From: Sipunculus nudus
Lineage: Eukaryota; Annelida; Sipuncula; Golfingiida; Sipunculidae
Direction of reading: 5' to 3'
Assembly: GCA_026874595.1 (NCBI GenBank)
Contig: CM049315.1
Location: 70,567,916 to 70,631,915 of the forward strand
Length of the DNA stretch: 64,000 nt
Position numbers and translations under genes: made by a program. This document shows, in pieces, positions 1-10,657 of this stretch. Below the pieces are notes generated by a model. That model was not told where the DNA came from, did no database searches, and was given only the letters and a program-made list of their open reading frames with translations. Position 1 is the first letter of the stretch; the number at the start of each line of letters is the position of its first letter.

Positions 1-69
1 CACTATTACTGAAGGAGCTCCTGAGGATACATCCCAGATGCTATCAGATCAGAGATGCTCGAGCAGTTG

Positions 70-1750
70 AACTTCTTCCTTCCTTCCTTCCCAAACAACA
101 TAACAATAAAAATAAACCACAAAATCACCCGTTTCCTAACAAAACAAAAACAAATTCACCCTTAAAAATAAATAAAGCACTCGCCCCAACATGACATCAA
201 ACAAAAACTACAAACGAACAAATAATACAATAGAGGAACTCACACAAAAACAAATCTCACTCCACTCGCCCCCCCCCCTAAATCAAACACTAAATTAGAG
301 GTCAAATAAAAGAGCGCAAACCGCTCCCGCCCGAAACCAGTCACTTATCACTCTAGCAAAATAAAACCTCCCAAACACCCTAAAAACAACAAAACAACAT
401 CCCTATATCAAACAACACTTTATTAAAAACAAAACAACACAAATCGAAGACAAAGTGTTCAAACCTGGACACTATTATTGTCTAAGATTTATAAAAAACA
501 GTTTAAATAGTTTATTTAAAATCCATAAACAACATAAATCAAAGACAAAGTGCCCAAACCGGAACACTATTATTGTCTGAGATTTATATAAAATACCGAC
601 ACATTAACTTCTTTAATTAAAATATAAACAAAAAACTATATATCTGGATGAGTAACTTGCAGGCTCGGTCGGGTCGCGAATTACCTTCCCTCAAACATAC
701 AATAAAATAAAAACAAACCAGCAACCAAACAATACAACAGTTTATTAAATTCCAAAACAACATAAATCAAGGACAAAGTGCCCAAACCGGGACACTATTA
801 TTGTCTGAGATTTATTTAAAACATAATCATCCTCAATTAAACCACACACTTAACATTACCAGACATGGGATGAGTAACTCGCAGGCTCGGTCGGGTCGCG
901 AGCTACCTCCCCACAAATATAAAACAAACAAAATAACCCCCCCCCCCCAACCAAATAATTATTCCATAACAGGACAGTTGAGTTGCCAAACGGTGGAAAA
1001 CGTCCAAAAAATAACCAAAAAACCCCAGAGTATTAACAGCAGGGCCCATATCGGTTACCCTCTTGCTGGAAATCACTCACATAAACCCTCAAATCTCCCC
1101 CCCCACATAAATAAATAAATAAGCAAACGGGTAGCTGAGTTGCCAAACGGTGGACAGCACCCACAAATAGTACCAGAACCCCCCCCCCCCCCCACCCCCA
1201 GTACTTAAAACTTAATACTTAATCATAAATCAAAGACAAAGTGCCCATACCGGGACACTACTATTGTCCGAGATTTATTAAAAACATATTCACCTGTAAG
1301 TCAAATTACATACAGTACACAGCTAAACACGGGATGAGTAACTCGCAGGCTCGGTCGGGTCGCGAGCTACCTCCCCACAAATCTTTAAAACATACAAGTC
1401 AAACATACAGGACTAACATGCAAACTCGGGAAAATACATATCCACCGACAGAACACCACACCACTAACCAATACTAATACACCCTCAAATAGAATAGAAC
1501 CATACTAAACCCATGTATATAAAATGCACCATACTGTTTTATACACCATCAACCTTCAACAAAAAATAAAAAAAAAGAGCACAATTCATGTAAATACACC
1601 GCTTCACTCATCGTTTTTCAAGCACACTAACCCACGTTTTTTACGATTTTTACCGGTTTTTCACCCTTTTGTTTTTGTATTTTTCACAATATCGACGCAA
1701 TATCTGGTTATCCGACGCTCATATATAAAATATAATTATAGATTTTACTA
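70..1750. other. A/C-rich, G-poor strand-asymmetric stretch
   Basis: The plus strand is dominated by A and C for about 1.6 kb, with long runs such as AACAAAACAAAAACAAA and several poly-C tracts (near 270, 939 and 1180). The asymmetry is unlike the AT-balanced DNA of the rest of the window. No convincing coding region is seen; open frames here look like chance products of the low T/G content. The stretch hosts the repeat array described separately. Confidence 0.6.
449..1378 (+). repeat. Array of three alternating repeat modules, two self-complementary
   Basis: Module 1 (34 nt, begins GACAAAGTG and ends TTGTC) occurs at 449-482, 544-577, 772-805 and 1235-1268. Its ends pair (GACAA with TTGTC, AGTG with CACT). 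Module 2 (about 48 nt, GGGATGAGTAACTCGC to GCGAGCTACC) occurs at 646-695, 867-913 and 1331-1378; its arms also pair. Module 3 (GTTGCCAAACGGTGGA core) occurs at 973-1005 and 1131-1164. Module 1 to module 2 spacing is about 100 bp in all three pairs. The order suggests a degenerate higher-order tandem repeat of roughly 460 bp. Function is unknown. Confidence 0.75.
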
Positions 1751-1862
1751 GTAATTACAGATTTCCGGCAGATCAGTGGCATGGAAACTGAAGCCGGCCA
1801 CTAGCAAGTGGATGGAAACTGATGCCGCCACTAGCCTCAACTACCCCCGCCCCCCCTTCTCT

Positions 1863-2113
1863 CAGTCTGCACTTATATAAAAATACTTCTTATAAGTATT
1901 TCCTATAAAAGTACATGATCATAAATATCTCTTAGATATATTTATGTGATACTTAATATAAAAGTACAAACTGAGAGCCCCACCGGCCAGCAAGATTTCT
2001 AACTATAAAGATATCTCTTACAGATATCTCCTTTAGGCCAATATAAGGGTAAATGATCATGAGGCATTTTCTTAAAAAATCCCATGTGATACTTATAAAA
2101 TTATAAATCAGTC
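1863..2113 (+). repeat. Imperfect direct duplication, about 120 bp
   Basis: Two halves share ordered blocks: CAGTCTGC near 1863 and 2110, ATGATCAT near 1915 and 2053, ATCTCTTA near 1927 and 2012, and ATGTGATACTTA near 1944 and 2085. A C17 run follows at about 2126. No gene is visible. Confidence 0.35.
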
Positions 2114-2420
2114 TGCGGCCTTCCCCCCCCCCCCCCCCCCCCACCACCACCACGAACTACAACTAACCCTGACAACCACCACCAACAGCATCCGACACCG
2201 ACGCGCAAGTCCAGCGGCCGCCCCCCTACACCACCAGCGGAAGTTTAGAGGGCACCCAGACGAGCGCACATCCCATCCGCCCACTGACAGCAACTACCAA
2301 GACGACTACCCAGACCTACACCGGGACAGTTCCAGACAGACCAGACAAGACCCCCCAACAGACCTTTTTAGGACTACCCCCAACAGTCCTATTTAGGACT
2401 AATCAATCACACACAGACCT

Positions 2421-2456
2421 GGCAGCGGACAGACAGACAACTTTAGGTCCGCTGCC
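2421..2456 (+). other. Stem-loop 1 of a pair with shared loop
   Basis: Perfect 10-bp stem: GGCAGCGGAC at 2421-2430 pairs with GTCCGCTGCC at 2447-2456, enclosing a 16-nt loop (AGACAGACAACTTTAG). A second stem-loop at 2610-2641 has nearly the same loop and a different but equally perfect stem. Confidence 0.8.
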
Positions 2457-2609
2457 TGCCACAAGACCAAGACTTCAAGACCCAAGACCAAGCCTCAAGA
2501 CCAAGACCAAGCCAAGACTGGTAGCCCTGGGACAAGCTAAGAGAAGACAAGACCACCCCGACAGCCGGAATCCAAGTCAAGACAAGCAAGACAAGTCAAG
2601 AATCCCTGA

Positions 2610-2641
2610 CAGTGGGCAAACAGACAACTTTAGGCCCACTG
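2610..2641 (+). other. Stem-loop 2 of a pair with shared loop
   Basis: Perfect 8-bp stem: CAGTGGGC at 2610-2617 pairs with GCCCACTG at 2634-2641. The 16-nt loop matches that of stem-loop 1 at 15 of 16 positions. Relative to stem-loop 1, two stem pairs differ on both sides (C-G to T-A and A-T to G-C), so pairing is kept although sequence changed. Confidence 0.8.
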
Positions 2642-2649
2642 CTCGGGGA

Positions 2650-3130
2650 CAAGCTGAAGACGGTCTGGGTTTCCCTGCTTGTGTTCGGGTCTCTCTGTTG
2701 TGGTGCGCATTCTGCTCGGGGGATGTCGCTCGCGACCGGGTTCCTGGGGGCAGCGGCTTTGCTGCTGGTGTCCGTGCGGTGAGTGGCCCGCTCGGGGCTT
2801 TGTGGGTGTGGATGATGTAGCTTTCTCGGTCACCGGTGCGGCTGCATGCTAGTGGCTCTTCGCGGCTCCTTGGCTTGGCTTGTGTGGCAATTTTCGGCAT
2901 CAAAATTATAGTCTAAAGAGACAGGCCGGAGCGGTGGTCCCAGACAACCTCAACCGTGTCTGTCTAGTGACTCAAAATACTAGATCTAGTCTAGTCTAGA
3001 CATGCGCAAGGAATTCCCCCAAACATCCGGCAAGCATGGCAAGGCAAGGAAAATGAAGTTTCGCTCCTCAAGCACCTCCAGCGGGTAGGGGTCAAGACTC
3101 CTAGCTGTGGGCTCCTTAAGTATGGTGATG
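2650..3130. other. Gene-free spacer, G/T-rich then CTAG-rich
   Basis: From about 2650 the plus strand switches from A/C-rich to G/T-rich. A short CTAG-rich cluster (2981-3001, overlapping TCTAG/CTAGA) lies about 140 bp before the first DUF6589 start codon. No TATA box or gene is recognised. Confidence 0.3.
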
Positions 3131-3137
3131 AGTGGTG

Positions 3138-3647
3138 ATGGATAGCATGGATGTCGTCTTCAATTGTACCCCTATTAAGATAAGCAAAAAACGTTGTTTG
3201 TGTGGCAAATGTCATCAGATTTTGCTGAAAACTGATTCCTTTGCAGGAAAACGAAAGAAAACCAGTGAACTCGTACAATTTCTAATTGGATTGAGGATCA
3301 TTGATAGCCTAATCTGCAGATCATGTGAAAACTCGCTTCGGTCCATTGATAAGAAATTAACAGACTTAAAGTCAAAGCTGGAAGAAACGCAGAAACGCGT
3401 ACAGGTAAAAAGATGTGCTAAATCACCAAGAAACACACCAACCATGCAAAGGAATCCCTCGATATCTTTGAGGGGGGTCAAATCACATGAAGCAGTTCCA
3501 ATAGCAATAAATAAAGAAAACGTTTTACAACAGAATCCCAAAATGAGGAAACAGTTGTTTGAAATTCAGACAAATCAACAAACTATTTTACCTGGTGATG
3601 GATCTCAGCAGGTTTCAAAACAGAGAAAACAAATGCTGCAAATTTAG
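3138..3647 (+). pseudogene. DUF6589 gene segment 1: N-terminal Cys-pair domain
   Basis: The first ATG in frame is at 3138; an upstream GTG at 3132 is not a likely eukaryotic start. The frame shows CLCGKC around residues 21-26 and CRSC around residue 60, followed by a helical stretch with heptad-like leucines (LTDLKSKLEETQ). This is a compact two-CxxC zinc-binding layout like those at the N-terminus of many transposon-derived proteins. A basic, Ser/Pro-rich linker follows. The frame ends at TAG 3645-3647, but similar coding character continues in another frame across the A12 run at about 3651-3662. Confidence 0.65.
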
Positions 3648-3829
3648 CCAAAAAAAAAAAACTATACTGCTTACTCATGATAGCTCAAAAACTGAACCAA
3701 CTCCTTGCGCATATGATCATGGATATAGTAAAAGCCCTGTCATAAAACCTGAAACAACAAGTGAAATAGCAATGAAATTGGCAAAGAAAAACAAGGTGGC
3801 AATACAGGATTACACTTACTGAGAGAGAA

Positions 3830-4271
3830 AGGTGGACACTCATTGAATCCATTCAGACTTCGAATGTGAATATAATAGTGCAAGCTATAATTAATTGCAC
3901 TAAACTTAATAATGGCATACAGTCATATTTGGAGAAGGAGAATGACTGCACTGCAGATAAGTTACTTAACACCAAACATGGCTACATTTCCAAACTCATG
4001 AGCAAATCTGAGAAGAAGGATGCTACATATGACAAAATTCAATTGGACAACAATAGTTGAAGAGATGAACTCAAAATTTCCATTACTGTGTAGACTTATA
4101 GTAAGTCTAATGTTAAGACGTACAAACAGATGTGAAGCGACTAAAATAGATCAGATTCTACCAAGACTGGGCATGGTATATGCCATTATGATGCAGTCCA
4201 GGAGCCCATCTTTAAGTGTTGTACAAAGAATGATGTCATCAGTGTTGACTGACAGTCTTTCAGAAGTCAAG
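3830..4271 (+). pseudogene. DUF6589 gene segment 2: middle helical region
   Basis: Two overlapping frames together look like one exon. The first (to TGA at 4058-4060) ends KSEKKDATYDK; the second picks up as FNWTTIVEEM and runs through FPLLCRLIV, IDQILPRLGMVYAIMMQ and LSVVQRMMSSVLTD. One extra A near 4040 accounts for the switch. The exon ends GAAGTCAAG|GTAATA at 4271/4272. The intron to 5431 ends TTTTTTGTAG. It contains two near-identical 180-bp stretches (about 4960-5150 and 5170-5360), so part of it was duplicated. Confidence 0.6.
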
Positions 4272-5431
4272 GTAATACAAAATCTACCACGAAGTAATTA
4301 ACTGGTTGTTTCTCAACTGGAAATGGCTTTAAGTTGTTTTATTGACCCATAAATATCCGAATGTTAACAAATGTCTATTTATATATATATACATTACTGA
4401 AGATAAATGTGTTTAAAATATCAGTGTCTTCATAAATTAAAACATTAACCATGCCTTCTGATATAAATATTAAGACAGCCAGCTTGTTAGCCATGAAAAC
4501 ATGACACTCAGGCCCTCTGACATATATACTGAAGCGGCTTGCCCTTCTACTTCAGTTAATCAAAAGTTGACATTTGGGATGGCAGGCTCCTGCTACATGC
4601 TTGTGTCAGTTTTATTGTTTAGTTTGTTTAATGTTACTTAATGTGTTGCTAAATTTCATTTATATTAACAGTTGAATGTATAAGGTAAATTTTGTTTGAT
4701 GTTTCAGATTTGAGATTGTGGAATCCTCCTTTTCATGCAGTTCATCACATTTAGATAAGAGTAAGACATGTTTCATAAGAGTAAGACATGCTTCAAAAGA
4801 GTAAGACATGCTTTGAAGTTGTACACATACTGTGTGGTATATCTGTTTCTTCATTAACTTCCCCCTGATTCATGCCATTAAATATGTATTGTTACATTTC
4901 TAGTTTAAGGTTGAGTCACTGTTACTTTATATTATGCTAAGTTTCACAAATGTGAACATTAAAATGTATTTGGATATAATTCATATGATATTTCAGATTT
5001 GAGATGCTGGAATGCTACTCATGCAGTTCATCATATATAGATAAGAGATAGACATGCTGCATTTGTATTTGTAACAAGTAATAATGATGGTTTAAGGGGA
5101 ATATGTCTAAGCAGTTTCAGTGTAGTAGCTGTTTGAGAATTGAAATGGTAGATATTATACTAAGTTTCATAAATGTGAACCGTAAAATGTATATTAGATA
5201 TGAATTATTTGAAATTTCAGATTTGAGATGCTGGCATGCTATTCATGCAGTTCATCATATATAGATAAGAGATAGACATGCTTCATTTGTATTTGTAACA
5301 AGTGATAATTATGCTTTTAGGGGAATATGTCTAAGCAGTTTCAATGTAGTAGCTGTTGAGAATTGAAGTGGTCAATATCAATTTTAAAATATTTGCTGAA
5401 ATTCAAAAACTAATTATTTACTTTTTTGTAG

Positions 5432-6500
5432 GTATATGATCGACTTTGCACAGTGGGTGTTTGCTTAGGATATGCGAACTCAATGTCCCTGTTGGATCAG
5501 ATGAAAGGAGATTTTAACTACAAGCTAATAGAAGCTGTCCAGCAGAAGAAGACCATTAGATTGGTCGGAGATAATATTGATTTTCGGATTGGTGTTCGCG
5601 AAGAAAGAATGGGCAGACATGGAAAGCTAATGCACTATTTTGGGTCAGCTGTTTTGATTTATGGCAAGTTTCATCATCTACAAGACCTACCTGATGATGG
5701 TCCTCAAAAAGATTACCGTAAATTGCAGCCAAGTGAACTGTTGCCTGATGAATCAGAGATTGACAGTTTGTTGAATGATTATGCATGTCTGTGCATGAAA
5801 GTTGCTGTAGAACACACTGTGTACTTCAAGTTTCTGAAGGATAAAATTCCTAAATATAACACAGACAAATACAGCATTTACCTTATTGAAAAAACTACAG
5901 TTATACCTTTAACAGTCTTACCAAGAAATGAACAAAGCTATGCAGATGTAGTGGAGATACTGCGGTCATATGAGAACATCATGCATGATGTGTTTTCAAA
6001 GGCAGGCTGTAAGCTTCAACCCAGAGTCAAACTCCACATAGGCGGAGACCAATTAACCAGGGAGAGATTCTCTGGAGCGAAAAGATTAATGATTGGAGCT
6101 CCAACTGCAGAGGGCAGGTTTGACCACCTGTCTCCAATATCTGCTGAATATTTCCATATGGCCATGAAAGCCCTTTCTTTGTCATTTAAGCATCTTTACA
6201 GTGAAAGAAGCTCTCGCGAAGTTGGTACAATGAAGGCAGAGCAGGTGCGAATTCACAGAAGTAAAGTTAATGCAAATGTGAAAGACGCATATAATGATGA
6301 TAAGGATTTCTTTGTGTCCTTTGTGGATGCATATATCGTAGAAGCTGTGTGTGACTATTTTAAACTGGATGATTCCTTATCCACTCCTCCAGAAATAGTA
6401 GCCCCAAAAGATGATGGCCAACAGTATGCCTGGGCATTGATGTATTTCAGAAAGATGGTGAAAGAGCATACAGGCACCTTCTTATACAGGCATGAAGCAG
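5432..6500 (+). pseudogene. DUF6589 gene segment 3: intact core exon
   Basis: An uninterrupted 356-codon exon flanked by a good acceptor (TTTTTTGTAG|GTATATGAT) and donor (GAAGCAG|GTGTGT), starting in phase 0 and ending in phase 1. It carries DUF6589 landmarks: LVGDNIDF near 5565, IYGKFHHL near 5660, and the strongest family motif, GGDQLTRERFSGAK, near 6040-6080, followed by FDHLSPISAEYFHM. The GTG at 5453 is internal to the exon and not a start. This exon is far better kept than its neighbours. If expressed alone it would lack both the N-terminal domain and the C-terminus. Confidence 0.8.
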
Positions 6501-6936
6501 GTGTGTATCACAGCATATATTCATGCCAAGTCTGTGTCAAATAGTTTCTTTCAGCTTTAACAATATTCATATTTTTTTAGCTATAACAATACACATATCA
6601 TATATGAATAAGGTACTTTGTCAGTTGTATCGCTTGATTTGTAAGATGTTTAAAGTTTTGCCTAACTTACTGGCTATTCTGAGGCTGGAAAATGTAAGTT
6701 GTGTCACAATATTAGCTCAGAAGTTGTATATTCTTCCTGGCATCCTCAAGAAAGGTGCATTAATTGCATATATTCCTGCCATCTTGCAAAGTTTGAACAA
6801 AATTCATGCCTTATTATTAAAATGTGACTTGCAGCTTTTAATGTTAGGCCATTATGTTATGCTTGTAAGGTTCAGCATCGTGACCCATGGACCACTTGCT
6901 ATATCTAATTTTGCATAAATATTCCTTTCTTTGTAG

Positions 6937-7010
6937 ATAGCACAGCACAACATCCATACCATCATGAAGAGTTATTGGAAGTCTCCAGTGATGAAACAGT
7001 GATGAAACAG
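6937..7010 (+). pseudogene. DUF6589 gene segment 4: exon with 11-bp duplication
   Basis: A 74-nt exon between TTTCTTTGTAG and GTTCAT. The unit AGTGATGAAAC is present twice in tandem (6987-6997 and 6998-7008). As it stands the exon shifts the frame between phase 1 at 6500 and the segment at 9254. Without one unit it would be 63 nt and phase-neutral. Skipping the exon also keeps the frame. Confidence 0.6.
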
Positions 7011-7029
7011 GTTCATATTAATTTTTTTT

Positions 7030-7058
7030 AGCTCAGCTGACTACAAGTCAGCTGAGCT
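7030..7058. repeat. Perfect 13-bp hairpin, end of an interspersed repeat
   Basis: AGCTCAGCTGACT (7030-7042), loop ACA, AGTCAGCTGAGCT (7046-7058). The same CAGCTGAGC core recurs at about 8704, 8898, 55034 and 55219, often next to GACCCATGGGTC. It marks the border of a dispersed repeat family. The one here fills most of the intron between 7010 and 9254. Confidence 0.7.
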
Positions 7059-7707
7059 ATAGTCATACTCCTTTGTCCGTCTTGCTGTCCGTCCATTAAC
7101 AAGGCATGTTTTGAAACCGTAAGACCTACCAATCCAAAATTTAGCATAGAGTTAGATGTCCCCAAAATCTCCTGCCTTACAAAAAATCAGGTCACTACAT
7201 GTTGATGCCTCTAAGAAATTATGGGAAAACCTCAGTGAAAACCTATTGTTACACTAAACTGTCCACAGTGAGAATCGCTGTTGTTAATATATTATTCAGA
7301 TTTTACATAATCATTAGTGTATATATAACATATACATACCAGAAATTAGGTCAATGTTGCATAAATCTGTGAATTTATAGGTCCAGACATAATGTACTTT
7401 GTAAAAATGTTCAGGAAATATATTAACTCACTTATCATGAGAATTGCTGAAGCTAGAGACTTTTTTTAGGGATATAACTGTATTTAATGAAGATTCAACT
7501 GTATACCCAAAATTAGATCTGAATTTTGCAATATTTTTTAGTAATTAGCATATATAAAAAATCAATACATTTAATTGTGCCCAAATTTCACCACAGCACG
7601 TTTTTTTCCTGTTAGCACTATTGATTTAATTTTCACTGCATGTTAACATGATCATATCACCAGTTAAAATCAGAAATTTCAAAGGAATTGAGAAGCTTTT
7701 TTTTATT

Positions 7708-8062
7708 TATGGCTTCTGTGGCTCAGGGGTAGAGCACAGGACTCAAAGCCGACAGATCATGTGTTCAAATCTCAGCCGAGGTGGTGAGATTTTTCATGGT
7801 CGGCCTCAACCCAGGGTGAGCGCTCTGTAAGCTTAATGGGAAGGCCGTGCCTAACTTTCACTCATAAACGAGTGCGCTTTTCGGGGGTTCCTTGGTTGTA
7901 TGACCCAGCAATGGGGACGATTACGCACCCAAGGCCCGCAGGTGCAGTATTCATTGGGCCTGGTTGACGCCAGGATATAAACTGAGGGGAAGCTCGTGAT
8001 ACTGTCATGTAGTCCGTAACCGGAATGGATTTCTACAGATGTACATATACATAGTTAAGTTA
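7708..8062 (+). mobile_element. tRNA-derived SINE
   Basis: The head reads like a degenerate tRNA with a pol III A box (TGGCTCAGGGGTAGAGC, about 7719-7735) and B box (TGTTCAAATC, about 7760). A conserved-looking body of about 270 bp follows and ends near 8062, just before AT-rich repeat DNA. The cloverleaf is too degraded for a functional tRNA. Family name not assigned. Confidence 0.7.
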
Positions 8063-9253
8063 GCATCACAAAATGGAGGCGGTTACCTCCAAACAAAACA
8101 AAAAAAAAATAGCTTTTATTTCAGTTTTCATACACAATGTCAAGTGTTGGTTACATCAAGCCCACCTAGTACAGCCTTCACCTGTGTTATGTAACCCACT
8201 CCAGGCAGCTTGCCTTGGCTCAGCTTGGCCACTTCTGGCAGGCTTCCTCTCTGCCCTGAAGCTCCCCACCCACCCCACCCCCCCTCGTGGTACATAAACT
8301 AGATGAATGTTAAAATTTCTGAATTTGATTCATTTCTTTTTCTAGGCTTTTTCTTTATTTAAGATTTTGTTGGTACCTACAGGGTTACGATGATTCAAGT
8401 GCACATTTAATTGTGTCCATAGAGTGGTTTATTGCTATGAAAAATATGGATTCTCATCAGATAAGGAATTCCTTGCTTCAGAAGAGTAAACATTTTTCTG
8501 TAAATTTTTCATATGCATCACAGTGTATCAAAACTTTTACTGTTTCTTCATAACAGTCTTGTGAGAGTATTAGTTTTGCAGTCATATTTTTCGAACTTTA
8601 CTATGGCCAAGTAGGAGGGCCATTTCCTCTTAGCTTCTCATATTTTTATACATATGGTAATTATTACAATGGAAATCAGCATATTTTGCATTTGCAAAAA
8701 TTTTCAGCTGAGCGATGTGACCCATGGGTCCCTTACTTTTTAGATGTAACGTTTACCACTATTATTTGATTAATTCCTGAAATAAATGTGGTAGTTATGT
8801 TCATTCATTGTCACATTTTAAATGAATATTAGTTTTACAGCAGCCTCAACCAAACAACATCGTAATAGTCATCAATTCAATTTTAGCTGGTGCCTGTGAT
8901 TCAGCTGAGCAATGACCCAGGATCTGTTAGTTTGTCCTTCTGTTAGGCAGGCATGTTTGGAAACTGGAATTCAACGTCCACTTACAGAACTAAAATAAAT
9001 AAAATTGAAATTATCGTTTTTACCATAAGGTAATATATAATACAACAGCTGTCATAGACTGTTTGCAACTGAGTGCCATAACACATTTGTTCCTTGATGT
9101 TTAATCTCGTGTGCAGTGAGTCTAATAGATGTCTAATCAGTGCTGAGTCAAGGATATTACTCTAATTATTTTGCATTCAGTCAGTGAGCTGAATATGATA
9201 ATTGTATCCTTGGTCAGAGAGTGTATGTCTCACATTTTCCTCTTTTCTTACAG

Positions 9254-10004
9254 AAACAAAGGCCCCAAACAGCTTCCTTGTGAAGATAGCTGGCAGACCA
9301 GTAAGAATTCAGTTAAAGGCGCCGATTACCAAATGGGAAAAGAAACCTACACCTCAGCCAGACAGAGTCCAAGCTTATGGCCAGTTGGTTCTTGAATTAG
9401 GACTTTTGTTCAAGAATTTTGTGGAATCTGTCAAAGTTCCAAATAGAGGGAGGGTGCTTCGTACCCTCAAATTATTGATGGTTATTCTTAAAGGTGAAAA
9501 TAATTTGTCAAAGTATTCTGATGAAATTTTGAGGTTTCTGTTCATCAGTCAAGCCTTTTATCAGAAAAAAATGCACATATCATGTTCTATTCAATGTTTG
9601 TAAATACCAGAGGAAAAGTAGACAGCAACATTGCTGCTGATCTTCAGATGGAGTTTATTGTAAGAGCATGTAAAAAACATATCAAGCATATGACCAGCAA
9701 CAAAACTGAACATAACATTGAAAGGTACTCTAGCAGCCCTAAGTGACATTGGAAAGTGCTTTGATGAGAGCAGTGGAGTAGTGAAAAGAAGCCAGCATCA
9801 CAATAATGTCTCTTCTTTCACTGATGAAGTGAGCATGGCCGAGGACCTATACGAAATATAAGACCTTTTCAGTATACAAGTGGACGACTACATGAGACAT
9901 TTGCAAATGTACCATGTTCTGTTCTTCAACGGTTGGATTATGACCACTTTCTTAAGTGGCTGATGAGGCGTACTTTAATACATGGGTCAAGCCTTGGAAA
10001 TTAA
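9254..10004 (+). pseudogene. DUF6589 gene segment 5: C-terminal exon, several frameshifts
   Basis: The acceptor is TCTTTTCTTACAG at 9241-9253. The exon first reads ETKAPNSFLVKIAGRP and continues well (PITKWEKKPTP, NRGRVLRTLKLLM) to the A7 run at 9565-9571. There the frame breaks and resumes as MFYSMFVNTRGKVDSNIAADLQMEFIV in two pieces. Further shifts occur near 9730 and 9855, after which the end of the family is recognisable (RPFQYTSGRLHETF, LDYDHFLKW) up to TAA at 10002-10004. The content matches the usual DUF6589 C-terminus, in which the N...D.QME region precedes a GR.H..F tail. Confidence 0.65.
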
Positions 10005-10657
10005 TATTCAAATTACTGTTGCTATTAACATGATTGTTGATATATATAAGAGCTAGGATTAACATTGTACTGTATGATTTTTTTTTGTAACACTGGACAG
10101 AGTGAAGTGAATGAGTCTTAAAATTATAAAAAATAAAACAATTCAAGCAACGGAAAACAAGAATTTACTAGCAGGTTACATTACAAATATATCTTCTGAA
10201 CTTCCATGTACCAGCAATATTGATGCTTGACAATATCTCATGAGACTTTTTTGGTTGTAAACATTTGTAACACTGAAAATGATCTGTAGTTCAAACATTA
10301 TTAATTTACATGAGCTAGATGGAATAAACTGTGTAGGCAAACATTTTATTAGATAAATTTCCACATAAGGTTTATTATATTCCATGGTTTATTTTTCAAT
10401 AAGACTTTAAAGATAAAAAAAAGTAATACAGTCACAATAATGCTCAGACTTAAAGTGCAAAAGTGAACACGGTGACTAGGATCTTTATTGTTTTCTTTTA
10501 AACCCTTGAACAAGAGAGGATTCATATAAAAATGATTTAAGGACTCCTGATGCTTATGAGCTTGTGTACTTAAAAAATTACTTAAATGTAAATCATTTTA
10601 TTTATAACCCATAAACTTGCTACAGTTAATAATTTGGAAAACGAATCCATATACCAG
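10005..10657. other. Convergent intergenic spacer
   Basis: AT-rich spacer between the 3' ends of the DUF6589 pseudogene and the helicase gene. A plus-strand AATAAA (about 10132) and minus-strand A-rich polyadenylation-like sites (about 10597) fit two convergent 3' ends. Nothing else is seen. Confidence 0.4.

Larger units (their letters stand above)
7030..8990. repeat. CAGCTGAGC-type interspersed repeats in an intron
   Basis: The intron is filled by low-complexity AT-rich repeat DNA bordered by CAGCTGAGC motifs at 7030-7058, about 8704 and about 8898. Internal phrases are loosely repeated (CAGAAATTAGGTC near 7342, CCAAAATTAGATC near 7506). A tRNA-type SINE sits inside at about 7708-8062. No coding function is seen. 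Confidence 0.5.
3138..10004 (+). pseudogene. Broken DUF6589-type gene (five coding segments)
   Basis: Segments at about 3138-3830, 3830-4271, 5432-6500, 6937-7010 and 9254-10004 together match the layout of invertebrate DUF6589 proteins: an N-terminal CxxC...CxxC domain, a K/R/S-rich linker, a middle helical part and the long DUF6589 core. The family is of unknown function and is usually lineage-expanded, which suggests a domesticated or active transposon protein; that role is inference. Donor 4271/4272 and acceptor 5431/5432 join in frame. Damage: a frame change before the TAG at 3645-3647, further shifts near 3790-3830 and 4036-4043, an 11-bp tandem duplication in the 74-nt exon, a slip at the A7 run 9565-9571, and shifts near 9730 and 9855. 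AATAAA lies at about 10132. It is convergent with the helicase gene. Homopolymer assembly errors could explain some but hardly all of these breaks. Confidence 0.75.

Noticed and set aside
1-69. Possible C-terminal exon (frame ending at TGA 67-69, TITEGAPEDTSQ)
   Set aside because: Too short, no splice site visible inside the window and no family recognised; kept only as a note.
801-1477. Open frames of 78-105 codons in the A/C-rich region
   Set aside because: They overlap the repeat modules, have biased composition (N, H, T, P, Q) and follow from scarcity of T and G, not from coding selection.
2577-2903. 108-codon minus-strand frame in the G/T-rich segment
   Set aside because: Proline/arginine-rich low-complexity product with no recognisable motif; it overlaps stem-loop 2.
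7708-7785. tRNA gene
   Set aside because: A and B boxes are present but acceptor and anticodon stems do not pair and a SINE body follows, so it is a SINE head.
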